This document shows, in pieces, positions 50,236-58,063 of a DNA stretch of 64,000 bases. Source of the DNA: Pseudomonadota bacterium. GTDB taxonomy: Bacteria; Myxococcota_A; Polyangia; Polyangiales; Polyangiaceae. The number at the start of each line of letters is the position of its first letter. The stretch's first letter is position 1. The DNA is taken from assembly GCA_023398955.1 (NCBI GenBank), contig JAEWRL010000020.1, positions 62,001 through 126,000 of the forward strand, written 5' to 3'. The notes beneath the pieces are model-generated. The model did no database searches, was not told where the DNA came from, and saw only the letters and a program-made list of their open reading frames with translations. A program made the position numbers and the translations under genes.

Positions 50236-51474
50236 CTAAATGTCGGGCGCCGTCACCCCAGCCGCCCGCCGCGCCGCGAAGTAGGCGCGCAGTACGTCGC
50301 GCGCCACCTCGTTTGCCATCCGGCGCCAGGTCGGGGCATTGTTCAGCAAGACACTCAGAACGATCTGAGGATTGCGGCTTGGCGCGAAACCCACGAACCA
50401 GGAGGTCGTCGTGGAGTGTCCCGCGGCGCGTAGCGTGCCCGTTTTCCCAGCGACCCGAATGCCACCGAGATAACTACGGCCATTCGGATCGCTGAAGGCG
50501 CGAAGGCTCGTTCCCCCGTGGACGGTGAACTCCATCATCCTTCGGAGTTGGTAGGCCGTCGCATCGTCCATTCGGCGCCCGACGTAACGCCTCGAGTCGC
50601 CTTCGGGATTCTCGAGCAGGTGAATCTGAAGCGCGCGACCGCGGGTTGCCACGAGAGAGGCGAGGTAGGCGCCGCCGAGCGGCGTCAGTGTGCTGCCGAG
50701 GAACCCCGTTGCAGCGCGTGCGTACCCCAGGTCGTCTTCGGGCAGCTCGAGGGTTCCCATGGGGATCGGAGCATCGAAGGGCACATCGCACCCGAACCCT
50801 AGGCGTCTGGCGGTCTGCTCGAGCTTGTCGCGAGAGAGAAAGCGGTGGACTAGCTGTGCGAAGGCGGCATTGCGGCTCAGGCCCAAGGCCTGCGAGAACG
50901 GACCGCAGACGGCCTGGCCGCGCTCAGGGCGCGTCAGGTGCTCACGGTCGACTCGATGGTGGCCACCGTCCGTGCAAACCGAGCGCTCTGGGCTCACGTG
51001 GGCCGCTTCGAGGAGGGCGGCCGTCGTCACGATCTTGATGACGCTCGCCGCTGGAATGCTCGTGGCATTCATCACGCTTCCCGCCGGCTCCCCAGGGGCG
51101 GTGCGCTCGGCCCAAACGAGGACCTCGCCTGTTCGAGCATGCAGAACAACGACGGCGCCACTACGAGGAGCGGCGCGATGGAGCAGACGTTCCGTGGCTC
51201 GGTGCAGGGCCGGGTCCAGGGTGAGTTTGGCCTGGACTCCGTCCTCGGTGGTCGTCCAAGCGGCGTCCTCGCGGAAACTCACACGCTCGAGGGGGAGTGC
51301 CGCGGGGGCGGGGGGGGCTGCGCCTGCCGCGCGTTCCAGTCCCGCATGCAAGAGCAGCGACAGCAGGGCACCGCTCCCGCAGGTGGACGCACGAAGCCAA
51401 CGCTTCCACGACCGGGATGTCCTACTATCAGGGGGAGCGGAGGACGGTCGGCGGTTTCGTTGCCTCTGCAGCAC
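50236..51474 (-). CDS. Penicillin-binding transpeptidase, membrane-anchored
   Basis: 412 residues from GTG 51474 (AGAGGGCC before it); TTG 51513 is the alternative without a binding site. An N-terminal membrane helix (TCGSGALLSLLLHAGL) is followed by a Pro/Ala linker and a single transpeptidase domain (about 75-405): nucleophile region SIPAASVIKIVTTA (SxxK), SRNAAF (SxN) and GKTGT. All catalytic residues are present. It lacks the N-terminal pedestal/dimerisation domain of PBP2 or FtsI, and lies alone rather than in a dcw or rodA operon, so it is not a clear FtsI or PBP2 ortholog; a minor cell-wall crosslinking enzyme or class D-like protein is possible. It is divergent from the coiled-coil lipoprotein gene. 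Confidence 0.82.
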   Translation of the reverse strand: MLQRQRNRRPSSAPPDSRTSRSWKRWLRASTCGSGALLSLLLHAGLERAAGAAPPAPAALPLERVSFREDAAWTTTEDGVQAKLTLDPALHRATERLLHRAAPRSGAVVVLHARTGEVLVWAERTAPGEPAGSVMNATSIPAASVIKIVTTAALLEAAHVSPERSVCTDGGHHRVDREHLTRPERGQAVCGPFSQALGLSRNAAFAQLVHRFLSRDKLEQTARRLGFGCDVPFDAPIPMGTLELPEDDLGYARAATGFLGSTLTPLGGAYLASLVATRGRALQIHLLENPEGDSRRYVGRRMDDATAYQLRRMMEFTVHGGTSLRAFSDPNGRSYLGGIRVAGKTGTLRAAGHSTTTSWFVGFAPSRNPQIVLSVLLNNAPTWRRMANEVARDVLRAYFAARRAAGVTAPDI

Positions 51475-51756
51475 GGCCCTCTCTGCATAGAGAAACCCGG
51501 GCAATCGGGCCAACTTAAGAGGGAGGGGGACAAGTGAGAGCTGCGACCCCCATCTTCCCTCAGATGGCGAGCAGGCCGGCGACCGGTGCCGTGGCGTTGG
51601 CCATCAAGCCCGCCCCAGGTGGCCATCTTCGGAGTGCTCCGGGGGAACTCGCCGGTCGGACTTTGCCCGCAATCTCGCCCGAGCGGGAGTTCCTGCGCTA
51701 GGGCAGGAGGGCTGGCGCTGACTCGCGGAGAGCTGGGCGCTACATCGAGGAGAGTG

Positions 51757-52596
51757 ATGAACGTACGTCGTTGTCATCGAAGGAGCGCGCTTTCTACGAC
51801 ACTGGCTCTGGGCTTGATGAGCCTGGCTCCCGCGTGTGTGCCCGCCAAGGAACACAAACAGGTGGTGAGCGCTCTCCTCGCAGAGCAGGGGTCGCACCGG
51901 CAAACCGAGCAGAAGGTGAAAGAGCTGGAGCGGCGTGTCGCGGCCCTGCAGGAGGCGCTCGCGGGGAAAGAAGAGCGCCTCCACGCCCAGGAGCTCGTCA
52001 CGGCGCAAAGCCAATTCGACGCTCAGGTCGTCGACAAGGAACGCGAGGCAGCATCACAGCTCGTGGAGCAGCTACGCGCCGAGCTTGCGCGGGTGGGGGA
52101 CAACCTTCGTCTATACTCGGAGCAGAAGACCGCGCTCGAGGCTGAGCTCGAGGCGGCGTTGGAGCGTGCCCAGAACCTGGTTCGGGCAGAGAACCGCGCG
52201 AGCATGAATGCGGCGGTGATCCGCGACTATGCCCTGCTCCTGCCAGCTACGCTCGCCTCGGGGACCGCGCAGCTGAAGCTGGTGGACGGCAGCCCTGAGC
52301 TGCGTGTTCCTCAGAGCGAGCTGCGAGAGGCTGGCGCGGCCGAGCTGTCCCCGCGAGCACACGCGATAACTCGCGCGACGGCCAAGTTGTTCGAGCGTTA
52401 CCCCGAGCTTGCGGTCCGCCTCGATGCAAGTCCGCGCTCAGCGGACGATGCTGCGCTGCTCGCCGCCTTCGCCGCCGCCCTCGGAGAGGCCGGAATCCCA
52501 AGTGGACGCATCTCCGTTGCAGCGGCGGACGACGCTCCAACGGAGGCAAGGGCGGACAATGGATTCATGACCCTCACGCTTGTCGCTCCAGAGTGA
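51757..52596 (+). CDS. Coiled-coil lipoprotein with degenerate OmpA-like domain
   Basis: 279 residues. A strong binding site (GAGGAGA) precedes ATG 51757. The signal is MNVRRCHRRSALSTTLALGL then SLAPAC (lipobox). Residues about 45-145 form a long coiled coil with regular Glu/Leu heptads (QKVKELERRVAALQEALAGK). The last 110 residues (AHAITRATAKLFERYPELAV ... GEAGIPSGRISVAAADDAP) align in outline with the OmpA peptidoglycan-binding domain but miss its Asp/Arg pair (no ...TD...R). It may link outer membrane and envelope, or be a divergent Pal-like protein; function is inference. It is divergent from the PBP gene (282 bp) and convergent with the SDR gene (57 bp). Confidence 0.7.
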   Translation: MNVRRCHRRSALSTTLALGLMSLAPACVPAKEHKQVVSALLAEQGSHRQTEQKVKELERRVAALQEALAGKEERLHAQELVTAQSQFDAQVVDKEREAASQLVEQLRAELARVGDNLRLYSEQKTALEAELEAALERAQNLVRAENRASMNAAVIRDYALLLPATLASGTAQLKLVDGSPELRVPQSELREAGAAELSPRAHAITRATAKLFERYPELAVRLDASPRSADDAALLAAFAAALGEAGIPSGRISVAAADDAPTEARADNGFMTLTLVAPE

Positions 52597-52653
52597 GCCC
52601 GCGGCCCCATCGATCGGGTTGAGATGGGTGCTCGACGGCACGATTGACCCGGC

Positions 52654-53421
52654 TCAAGCGAAGGCTTCCACGGCGGCCAAAGATCGACCACCGTCGACGA
52701 AGAGTTCCTGACCTGTGACGAAAGGTGCCGTCGCCAGGAACAAGACCGCTTCGGCAACGTCTTCCGCGGTTCCAACGCGCTGGAGCGGCACCGCCCCAGC
52801 AAGGTTCGCGACGGCACTCGGGGGCATCGACTCGGGGGGGAGCACTGTTCCGGGCGCTACTGCATTGACGCGTACCTCCGGAGCGAGCTCGAGGGCGAGG
52901 GCACGCATGCACTGAGCGAGCCCACCCTTCGAGACAACGTAAGGTAGGTAGTTCCGAAATGGCGTGGCGGTCGACGAGCATGTGATGAAGACAATCGAGC
53001 CCCGCGACCTCTTGAGCTCGCGAGCAGCGCCCTGCGCGATGAAGAAGGGGGCCGCCAGGTTCAGGTCGAGGGTGCGCCTCCATGCGTTGGAAGTGACCTG
53101 GTGGAGCTCGATTCTTTCGAAGTTCGCCGCGCTCGGCACCACGATGTCGAGCCTTCCCAGCGAGCGCGAGACGTCACCGACGAGGGCGCGCGCCGCATCG
53201 CTGCTCGATAGATCTGCTTCGTGGAGGCTGGCGGTGCCCCCGGACTCGCCAATTGTGTGCAATGTCCGCTCCGCCTCGGCGCGGCTCCGGTTGTAGTGAA
53301 GGGCGATGTGTGCACCGCGAGCCGCGAAGGCGAGAGCGATGGCTCGGCCAACTCGGACCGCGGCGCCCGTGACGAGGACGACCTTGCCATCGAGGCGGGA
53401 ACCCCCGTACTCAGAGGGCAA
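52654..53421 (-). CDS. Short-chain dehydrogenase/reductase
   Basis: 255 residues from TTG 53421 (AAGG upstream), with an 11-bp overlap on the previous gene; ATG 53478 would overlap by 68 bp. Rossmann motif TGAAVRVGRAIALAFAARG (with Arg in the pteridine-reductase-like TGxxxRxG), catalytic SSTATPFRNYLPYVVSKGG (Tyr-x3-Lys) and NAVAPGTVLPP. A variant of the NAG motif reads VPSAANFERI. The RxG loop and size suggest NADPH preference and a PTR1/pteridine reductase-like or sugar/ketoreductase role. The substrate is not fixed by sequence. It ends in a minus-strand run after the two-domain lipoprotein gene. Confidence 0.85.
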   Translation of the reverse strand: MPSEYGGSRLDGKVVLVTGAAVRVGRAIALAFAARGAHIALHYNRSRAEAERTLHTIGESGGTASLHEADLSSSDAARALVGDVSRSLGRLDIVVPSAANFERIELHQVTSNAWRRTLDLNLAAPFFIAQGAARELKRSRGSIVFITCSSTATPFRNYLPYVVSKGGLAQCMRALALELAPEVRVNAVAPGTVLPPESMPPSAVANLAGAVPLQRVGTAEDVAEAVLFLATAPFVTGQELFVDGGRSLAAVEAFA

Positions 53422-54136
53422 AGGTCGCCTTCGCCGGCCAGCTACCTGGCGAGGGGAACGTCGCTCGTCGCAGAGCATCCGTCAGACACTCGGCTACCCC
53501 GAGCGAGCCGCTGTCCGATGCGGCCATGCCTGCAGACAGCACCGTCCCGTCCCGATCGACGTAGATGGTGGCCTCAAAGGACTCGCCGCTGGTGCCCTTG
53601 CATTGCGAAATCGTCTCTGAGAGATCGGCGAGGACGTCCTCGATCTCCTCGACGTTCCAGTCGACGGCGGGGCGAAGATCAGAGGGCGCCTCGAAGACGA
53701 AGGGCCGCCGCGCCTCCCCAATGCGGCCGCCGACCGGGGGCGGCCACTTCTGTGCCGCGAGCACCTTCACCATACACCGTTCGGTTTCTAGGTCGCCCAA
53801 GGTGGATCTCTCGATCACGGGAGTGCCGGTGCCGGAATGATCGACTCGCACCAGGAAGTTGACCTCCCCAGCCAGTAGCTCGATGCGCGACTGCCCCGCC
53901 TCGTAGCAGCCTTGCAGTTTGCTGGACGCCTGCCTAAAGGCCGCGTCAGAGGCTTCTTCGTTCATGCCACCAATCTCTGAATCCGCCGTGAGAACCAACG
54001 CTTCGTCCTTGGTCGTCGGGGACTCGGCAGTAGGCTCCTTGGGAGGCGGCGTTTTGCTGGCGCAGCCCAGGGCAGTGCCGAGCGAGACAGCTATGACGGC
54101 GAAGGGGCTCAGAAGAAGTGAATGCTCGTTAGTCAT
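53411..54136 (-). CDS. Lipoprotein with two AgmX/PglI-like domains
   Basis: 241 residues. Start 54136 gives MTNEHSLLLSPFAVIAVSLG then TALGC (lipobox). After a Pro/Thr linker there are two similar domains: one (about 65-150) with QGCYEAG, FLVRVDHSGTG, CMVKVLAAQKWPPPVGG, and a second (about 160-240) with SQCKGT, ATIYVDRDGTV, ECLTDALRRATFPSPG. Each has a first Cys followed by a strand-rich segment and a second Cys before 'A.W.FP.P', as in the C-terminal domain of AgmX/PglI proteins of myxobacteria. Function unknown, probably envelope or gliding related by family. A same-style domain ends the anti-sigma protein at 58064. It overlaps the SDR gene start. Confidence 0.65.
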   Translation of the reverse strand: MTNEHSLLLSPFAVIAVSLGTALGCASKTPPPKEPTAESPTTKDEALVLTADSEIGGMNEEASDAAFRQASSKLQGCYEAGQSRIELLAGEVNFLVRVDHSGTGTPVIERSTLGDLETERCMVKVLAAQKWPPPVGGRIGEARRPFVFEAPSDLRPAVDWNVEEIEDVLADLSETISQCKGTSGESFEATIYVDRDGTVLSAGMAASDSGSLGVAECLTDALRRATFPSPGSWPAKATFAL

Positions 54137-54255
54137 CGTGCTTGGGTGTACGGCGCGCCTCGCGCCAAGAAAAGGACAGGGTCGCAGCCACATGACGTCC
54201 TGCCGGGCATATAGCGCGCTGCCCTCTCTCGAACAACGCCTGGAGCCCAGCAGGA

Positions 54256-55050
54256 TTAGGCGAGGATCATGATATCTGGATGGTCGGCAAGGGCCGCCAG
54301 CAGGGCGGGCTTTGGCTCGACAGCAACACCGAAAGTTGCCGCTCGTAGCAGGTCTAGATCGAAGTGGCTGTCACCAAACGTCGCCACGAGAGGCGCCGGT
54401 CCGACCCGTTGGCGCAACGCCGTGACCTTCCCGTTCTCGTAGGGAACAGTGCCAGCTAGTCGGTCCGCGATGACTCCAGCCTCCTGTGCTGGGACAGTCG
54501 CGACGAGGGCGGATGGCGAGAACCCCAGAGGCTCGATGGCTGCAGCGAGCACTGGTAGGGGCGACGCTGACACGACCCATGCAGGAATTCCATGTGATCG
54601 CGACCAGTCGAGGATCCTGAGAACGTCTCCGTTGAGCCTCTCTCCGATACCTGCTTGGGTTAGGACGGACTGGCAGAGTTCGTGGAGTTCCAGTGGCAGG
54701 AAACCCGCATAGCACCAGGCCATCATGCCAAAGGCATCGACCTCGCCGACGGCCCCTTCTTGGTAGCCCGTGAAGAGCAAGCGTGCGAGTTCGGAGCTGG
54801 TCGTCCCCTCCGCGTGCGCCACACCGTAATCCTCGGCAAGGCGCGCGAGCCTTGCTCGTGCTGCTGGGCGCAATAGCGCGTTCTCGACGCAATGCAGAAA
54901 TACATCATCCGAAACGTCTCCGGACCACAGCGTTCCGTCGGCGTCGAAAGCCAATACGCAGCCATCCGTGTCTCGCGTCGCGCGTTCGATGCGCTCGATG
55001 ACGCAGTCCACGCTGATCGTTGGCGGGTCTACGGCCAATGCGCGTACCAC
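54256..55050 (-). CDS. HAD-family phosphatase (SerB-like)
   Basis: 264 residues from GTG 55050, overlapping the nucleotidyltransferase gene end by 22 bp. HAD IB motifs: I, LAFDADGTLWSGD (DxDGT); II, VVSASPLPV; III/IV, ATFGDSHFDLDLLRAA (GDSxxD). The insert cap (about 40-135) resembles phosphoserine phosphatase and phosphocholine/inositol phosphate phosphatases. The 4-base-scale overlap with the upstream nucleotidyltransferase indicates one operon: activated headgroup synthesis plus removal of a phosphate. Start is uncertain (GTG without a clear binding site; alternative GTG near 55011). Confidence 0.78.
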   Translation of the reverse strand: MVRALAVDPPTISVDCVIERIERATRDTDGCVLAFDADGTLWSGDVSDDVFLHCVENALLRPAARARLARLAEDYGVAHAEGTTSSELARLLFTGYQEGAVGEVDAFGMMAWCYAGFLPLELHELCQSVLTQAGIGERLNGDVLRILDWSRSHGIPAWVVSASPLPVLAAAIEPLGFSPSALVATVPAQEAGVIADRLAGTVPYENGKVTALRQRVGPAPLVATFGDSHFDLDLLRAATFGVAVEPKPALLAALADHPDIMILA

Positions 55051-55793
55051 TCCTGGGCGAGGGCCAGATCCTCGAGGGTGTCGATTTCCATGTACCCGCC
55101 GTCGGTATCGGCATGATGCATCACCGTGCCTTCCAGCAGCATCGATTGGAGCAGATCGATGAGGTACGCCTTGCGGAGGCTCCTCCCTTCGCGAAAGGCG
55201 CCTTCCCCGAACTGCTTGTGTGCCTGGGTGTAGGCTTCGGAGAGCTGCTGCGCTCCCTGTGCCGTGACCTTCATGACCCCGATGAACTCACCCGCCGCTG
55301 CTTCGTCTGGGATCCGGCGGCCGACCTCGATCACGCGGTCGCCTTCGAGTCGCAGCTTCTCAGCATCCGAAGACGGGTGCCGAGACCTCTTCGTGTAACG
55401 GCTGAGCCAGCGCGTGTCACAGCCCAGCGCGAAGTCGTGTGGCGCCTCTACTAGCCTCCGAACGACAGCAGGCTCGTACACGATATCCGCATAGGTCGAC
55501 AGGAAGCCCTCTGAGAAGTAGTCCCGAGCGCACATGAGGCTGGCTAAGATGTTATTGTCCGCCCATTCGTCGTTGCGGACGAACTGCAGATCGGGGTAGC
55601 GATCGCGGACCACCTCCTCGGCGTAACCTGACACGAAGACAATGGAGTCCCGGGTGAAGCCGGCCACGGTGAGCGCTTCGAGGATCCAATCGAGCATCGG
55701 GCGTCCCAACACCTCCACGAGGGTCTTTGGAACGTGATCGGTACGGTGTTCGAGCCGGCTTCCACGCCCGGCTCCGATGATGACGGCGCGCAT
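55029..55793 (-). CDS. Nucleotidyltransferase (LicC/phosphonate cytidylyltransferase-like)
   Basis: 254 residues. ATG 55793 has GGAG 4 bases upstream. Nucleotide motif MRAVIIGAGRGSRL (7-15), then VPKTLVEVLGRPMLD. The middle reads RNDEWADNNILASLMCARD followed by STYADIVYEPAVVRRL (a GDxx/DxD-like metal site, Asp in YADI), and WLSRYTKRSRHPSSDAEKLRL, then EFIGVMKVTA. This co-linear pattern fits CTP-dependent LicC-like or phosphonate-associated cytidylyltransferases, and also sugar or inositol-phosphate nucleotidyltransferases, so the substrate is inference. It forms an operon with the HAD phosphatase (overlap) and is divergent from the M20 gene. In-frame upstream start 55889 is disfavoured. Confidence 0.82.
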   Translation of the reverse strand: MRAVIIGAGRGSRLEHRTDHVPKTLVEVLGRPMLDWILEALTVAGFTRDSIVFVSGYAEEVVRDRYPDLQFVRNDEWADNNILASLMCARDYFSEGFLSTYADIVYEPAVVRRLVEAPHDFALGCDTRWLSRYTKRSRHPSSDAEKLRLEGDRVIEVGRRIPDEAAAGEFIGVMKVTAQGAQQLSEAYTQAHKQFGEGAFREGRSLRKAYLIDLLQSMLLEGTVMHHADTDGGYMEIDTLEDLALAQEWYAHWP

Positions 55794-55909
55794 GGCACTC
55801 CGACCATAGCCCTGGACGGTTCCCCTGGGTAGCTGCAAGCGCGATCCTGCCAGGGTGCGTCGAGGAGGCGCCCCCTCGAGTCCGGCCATGTAGCGGGGCG
55901 CTCCGATGG

Positions 55910-55919
55910 CATTGCAATG
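55910..55919. promoter_or_regulatory. Perfect 10-bp palindrome in a divergent promoter region
   Basis: CATTGCAATG lies about 115 bp before the nucleotidyltransferase start and 80 bp before the M20 start. Dyad symmetry in a divergent region suggests a shared operator; no other support. Confidence 0.25.
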
Positions 55920-55998
55920 GCACCGGGACCCAGAGACTCACCGAGGTCATGGCGCTGCGACTGGCGCGGCGTTAGGAATCGTGGTGCAGAGATGAATC

Positions 55999-57291
55999 AT
56001 GCAGTACGAGCTCGAGAGAACCCGTTTCGTTGAGCTGTTGGAGAAGCTGGTCGCGGTGGCAGCAAAGCTGCAGAATTCGCCGAGTAGCGGGCTGGTGCCA
56101 AGGGAAGCCCTGGCGGCGGACATCATCGAGGGTGCCCTCGCTGAGTACAGGGCGCGCGGCCTCGTCGAGAGCGAACGGGTCTTTGCGCCCGGCCACGAGG
56201 AGCGGCCTAGCCTGGTGCTGCGCGTCAAGGGTCGAAGTGAGGAGCCCATTGCGATCGTCGGTGCCCACCTGGACGTCGTGCCCGCCGACGCGGTGAGCGA
56301 GGGGTGGCAGAGAGAGCCCTTCGCTCTTTGGGTCGGGGATGGCGGAGTCCTGTACGGACGGGGAACCACCGATTGCCTGGGCCACGTTGCTTTGGTGACG
56401 CAGTTGCTTCGTCAGCTCCTCGACGCGGGGCTGCGGCCGGAGCGCTCGCTGACGGTAGTGTTCATCGCCAATGAGGAGGAGGCGAGCGTCCCGGGCGTTG
56501 GCCTCGAGTACGTGAGTGAGCGTGGGCTGCTAGACCCGTTGAAGGCAGGGCCCATCTACTGGCTCGACAGTGCTGACTTCGGACCCACGTTGGGTACGGG
56601 CGGCCTCGCTGCTTGGGAGCTTGAGGTTCTGGGAGTTGGGGGGCACTCTGGGATGACACAGAACTGCGTCAATGCTCTCGAGGTGGCGATGTGGGCTTGC
56701 ACGCGACTGAGCGAGTGGTTCCGCGGCGAGTTCGGTATACATCCGGACGAGGCACGGTGGGGATTCGACGTCACCTCGACCTTGAAAGCGACGATGATTG
56801 AGGTTCCGAACCGGCATGTCGCGAAGATCCCGGGGATTGCGCACGTTCGCGGCGATATTCGCCTGACCCCATTTCACGATTATGATCGCGCCGTCAGTGG
56901 CGCCGTAGCGTTCATCGCTCGTATGCAGGCGCAGATCGATGCTGGCGACGTTGCAGAGGCTTGGCCACGACTGCAAACCGCCGATGGCAGACGTGCGAGG
57001 ATGAGCCTGCGCCCCACGGGCAGACGTTTGGAGGGCATCGCCTGTGACCTCAACTCTCCCGCCCTTGACGAGTTGGCCGCTGCAATTCGCGAGGTACGCG
57101 GTGAGGCGACTCCCTACTCGATGACGGGGTCCTTGCCTCTCGTGCGCGACCTGCAGCACCGAGGGTTCGATGTCCAAATCACCGGCTTTGGACTCAGCCG
57201 CTACTATCATGCCGTCGACGAGCAGGCGCTCCTCGATGACTTTGCGGACGGGTTCAGAGTCCTGTGGCGACTCCTCAAGCCCGATTCCTGA
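55999..57291 (+). CDS. M20 family zinc peptidase/deacylase
   Basis: 430 residues. Metal-site motifs of M20: VGAHLDVVPAD (His), GRGTTDCLGHVALVTQ (bridging Asp), VVFIANEEEAS (Glu-Glu), DSADFG and a C-terminal YYHAVDE (His). The dimerisation domain (about 195-330) separates the two halves. Closest types are ArgE/DapE-like deacylases and carboxypeptidases. It has no signal peptide, so it acts in the cytoplasm. It is divergent from the nucleotidyltransferase-HAD pair (205 bp, with a CATTGCAATG palindrome between); a shared pathway is suggested by position only. The initiation codon follows a weak context. Confidence 0.88.
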   Translation: MQYELERTRFVELLEKLVAVAAKLQNSPSSGLVPREALAADIIEGALAEYRARGLVESERVFAPGHEERPSLVLRVKGRSEEPIAIVGAHLDVVPADAVSEGWQREPFALWVGDGGVLYGRGTTDCLGHVALVTQLLRQLLDAGLRPERSLTVVFIANEEEASVPGVGLEYVSERGLLDPLKAGPIYWLDSADFGPTLGTGGLAAWELEVLGVGGHSGMTQNCVNALEVAMWACTRLSEWFRGEFGIHPDEARWGFDVTSTLKATMIEVPNRHVAKIPGIAHVRGDIRLTPFHDYDRAVSGAVAFIARMQAQIDAGDVAEAWPRLQTADGRRARMSLRPTGRRLEGIACDLNSPALDELAAAIREVRGEATPYSMTGSLPLVRDLQHRGFDVQITGFGLSRYYHAVDEQALLDDFADGFRVLWRLLKPDS

Positions 57292-57399
57292 GCCATTCCG
57301 CTAGCGGCGGAGATCCCCTGGCGTCCAGACGATGGCGCCGCGCAAACCAACGTTCACAGACTGTGCTGAGAACGGCCGCGCGGCGCTGTCTTGGTTGAG

Positions 57400-57684
57400 C
57401 TAGCTGCTCCCGGCTGACTTGGTCGCGGCCGACTGGAGGCGCGACGTCTTGCGGGAGGCAGTGCGTGGGTGAATGACGCCCTTCTTGGCAGCGCGTGCCA
57501 GCGCCTTGACGGCCGCGTGCACCGTTTCCTTGGCGTTGGTCGCGGCATCGCCAGCGTCGCCGGACGCGAGGGCGAGGCGAGCCTTTTTCAATGTGGTGCG
57601 GAGGGCACTGCGGACTGCTTTGTTGCGCTCGGTTCGGACGATGCGCTGACGGTTCCGCTTCTCGGCTGAGGGATGATTGGCCAT
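57400..57684 (-). CDS. rpsT: 30S ribosomal protein S20
   Basis: 94 residues, basic and helical. MANHPSAEKRNRQRIVRTERN is the canonical start, and the 'KKGVIHPRTASRKTSRL' stretch is diagnostic for S20. AGGAA lies about 10 bases before ATG 57684. It is the second gene after a 55-residue basic protein (15-bp gap), in a transcript with a strong promoter at 57921-57949. S20 is an early 16S rRNA binder. Confidence 0.96.
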   Translation of the reverse strand: MANHPSAEKRNRQRIVRTERNKAVRSALRTTLKKARLALASGDAGDAATNAKETVHAAVKALARAAKKGVIHPRTASRKTSRLQSAATKSAGSS

Positions 57685-57698
57685 TTCTCGGTAGTTCC

Positions 57699-57866
57699 TC
57701 AGGCGCCCTGCGCCGGCTTGGCGTCGGGGGCGTTGGGGTCATAACCCTTGGGGTGGATCGGGAACGCGGGGGTACCGTGCTTCGCCCGCGTCTTCTTGTG
57801 CGCGCTGCCCGCCTTGGCGTGGCGAATCCTGCGCCGACACTTTGTCTGCGTCGTCAATGAACTCAT
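57699..57866 (-). CDS. Small basic protein upstream of rpsT
   Basis: 55 residues from ATG 57866 (MSSLTTQTKCRRRIRHAKAG). Very basic, with RAKHGTPAFPIHPKGYDPNA in the second half. The Lys/Arg density, size and position directly before rpsT (15 bp) suggest a ribosome-associated or RNA-binding protein; I do not recognise a ribosomal family. One Cys only. Co-transcription with rpsT is indicated by the shared strong promoter and hairpin leader. Confidence 0.65.
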   Translation of the reverse strand: MSSLTTQTKCRRRIRHAKAGSAHKKTRAKHGTPAFPIHPKGYDPNAPDAKPAQGA

Positions 57867-57901
57867 GGTGATTGCTCGTCCGGGCAGCCTGGAAGAGGAT
57901 G

Positions 57902-57917
57902 GCCGCCAAAGGGCGGC
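57902..57917 (-). promoter_or_regulatory. 5' leader hairpin of the rpsT operon
   Basis: GCCGCC-CTTT-GGCGGC on the minus strand (6-bp stem), starting at or next to the predicted transcription start. It could stabilise the transcript or be a site for control by a ribosomal protein. Confidence 0.4.
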
Positions 57918-57920
57918 GCG

Positions 57921-57949
57921 AATATGATTGAACCGGCCCCGGTTGTCAA
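57921..57949 (-). promoter_or_regulatory. Strong sigma-70 promoter of the rpsT operon
   Basis: Perfect -35 TTGACA (57944-57949), exactly 17-bp spacer, -10 CATATT (57921-57926) on the minus strand. The predicted start is near 57914, 48 bases before ATG 57866. This is the best promoter in the window. Confidence 0.72.
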
Positions 57950-58063
57950 ACGGGACTGTGCAGAGGGAACAGGAGCCAATGGGCCGGTCGACGCTGTCAG
58001 TGCGGCGCCTTGCCCTGCGCGGTCCCACTGCGAGTCCCGAGGTCAGTAGATCGGATGTCTCCG

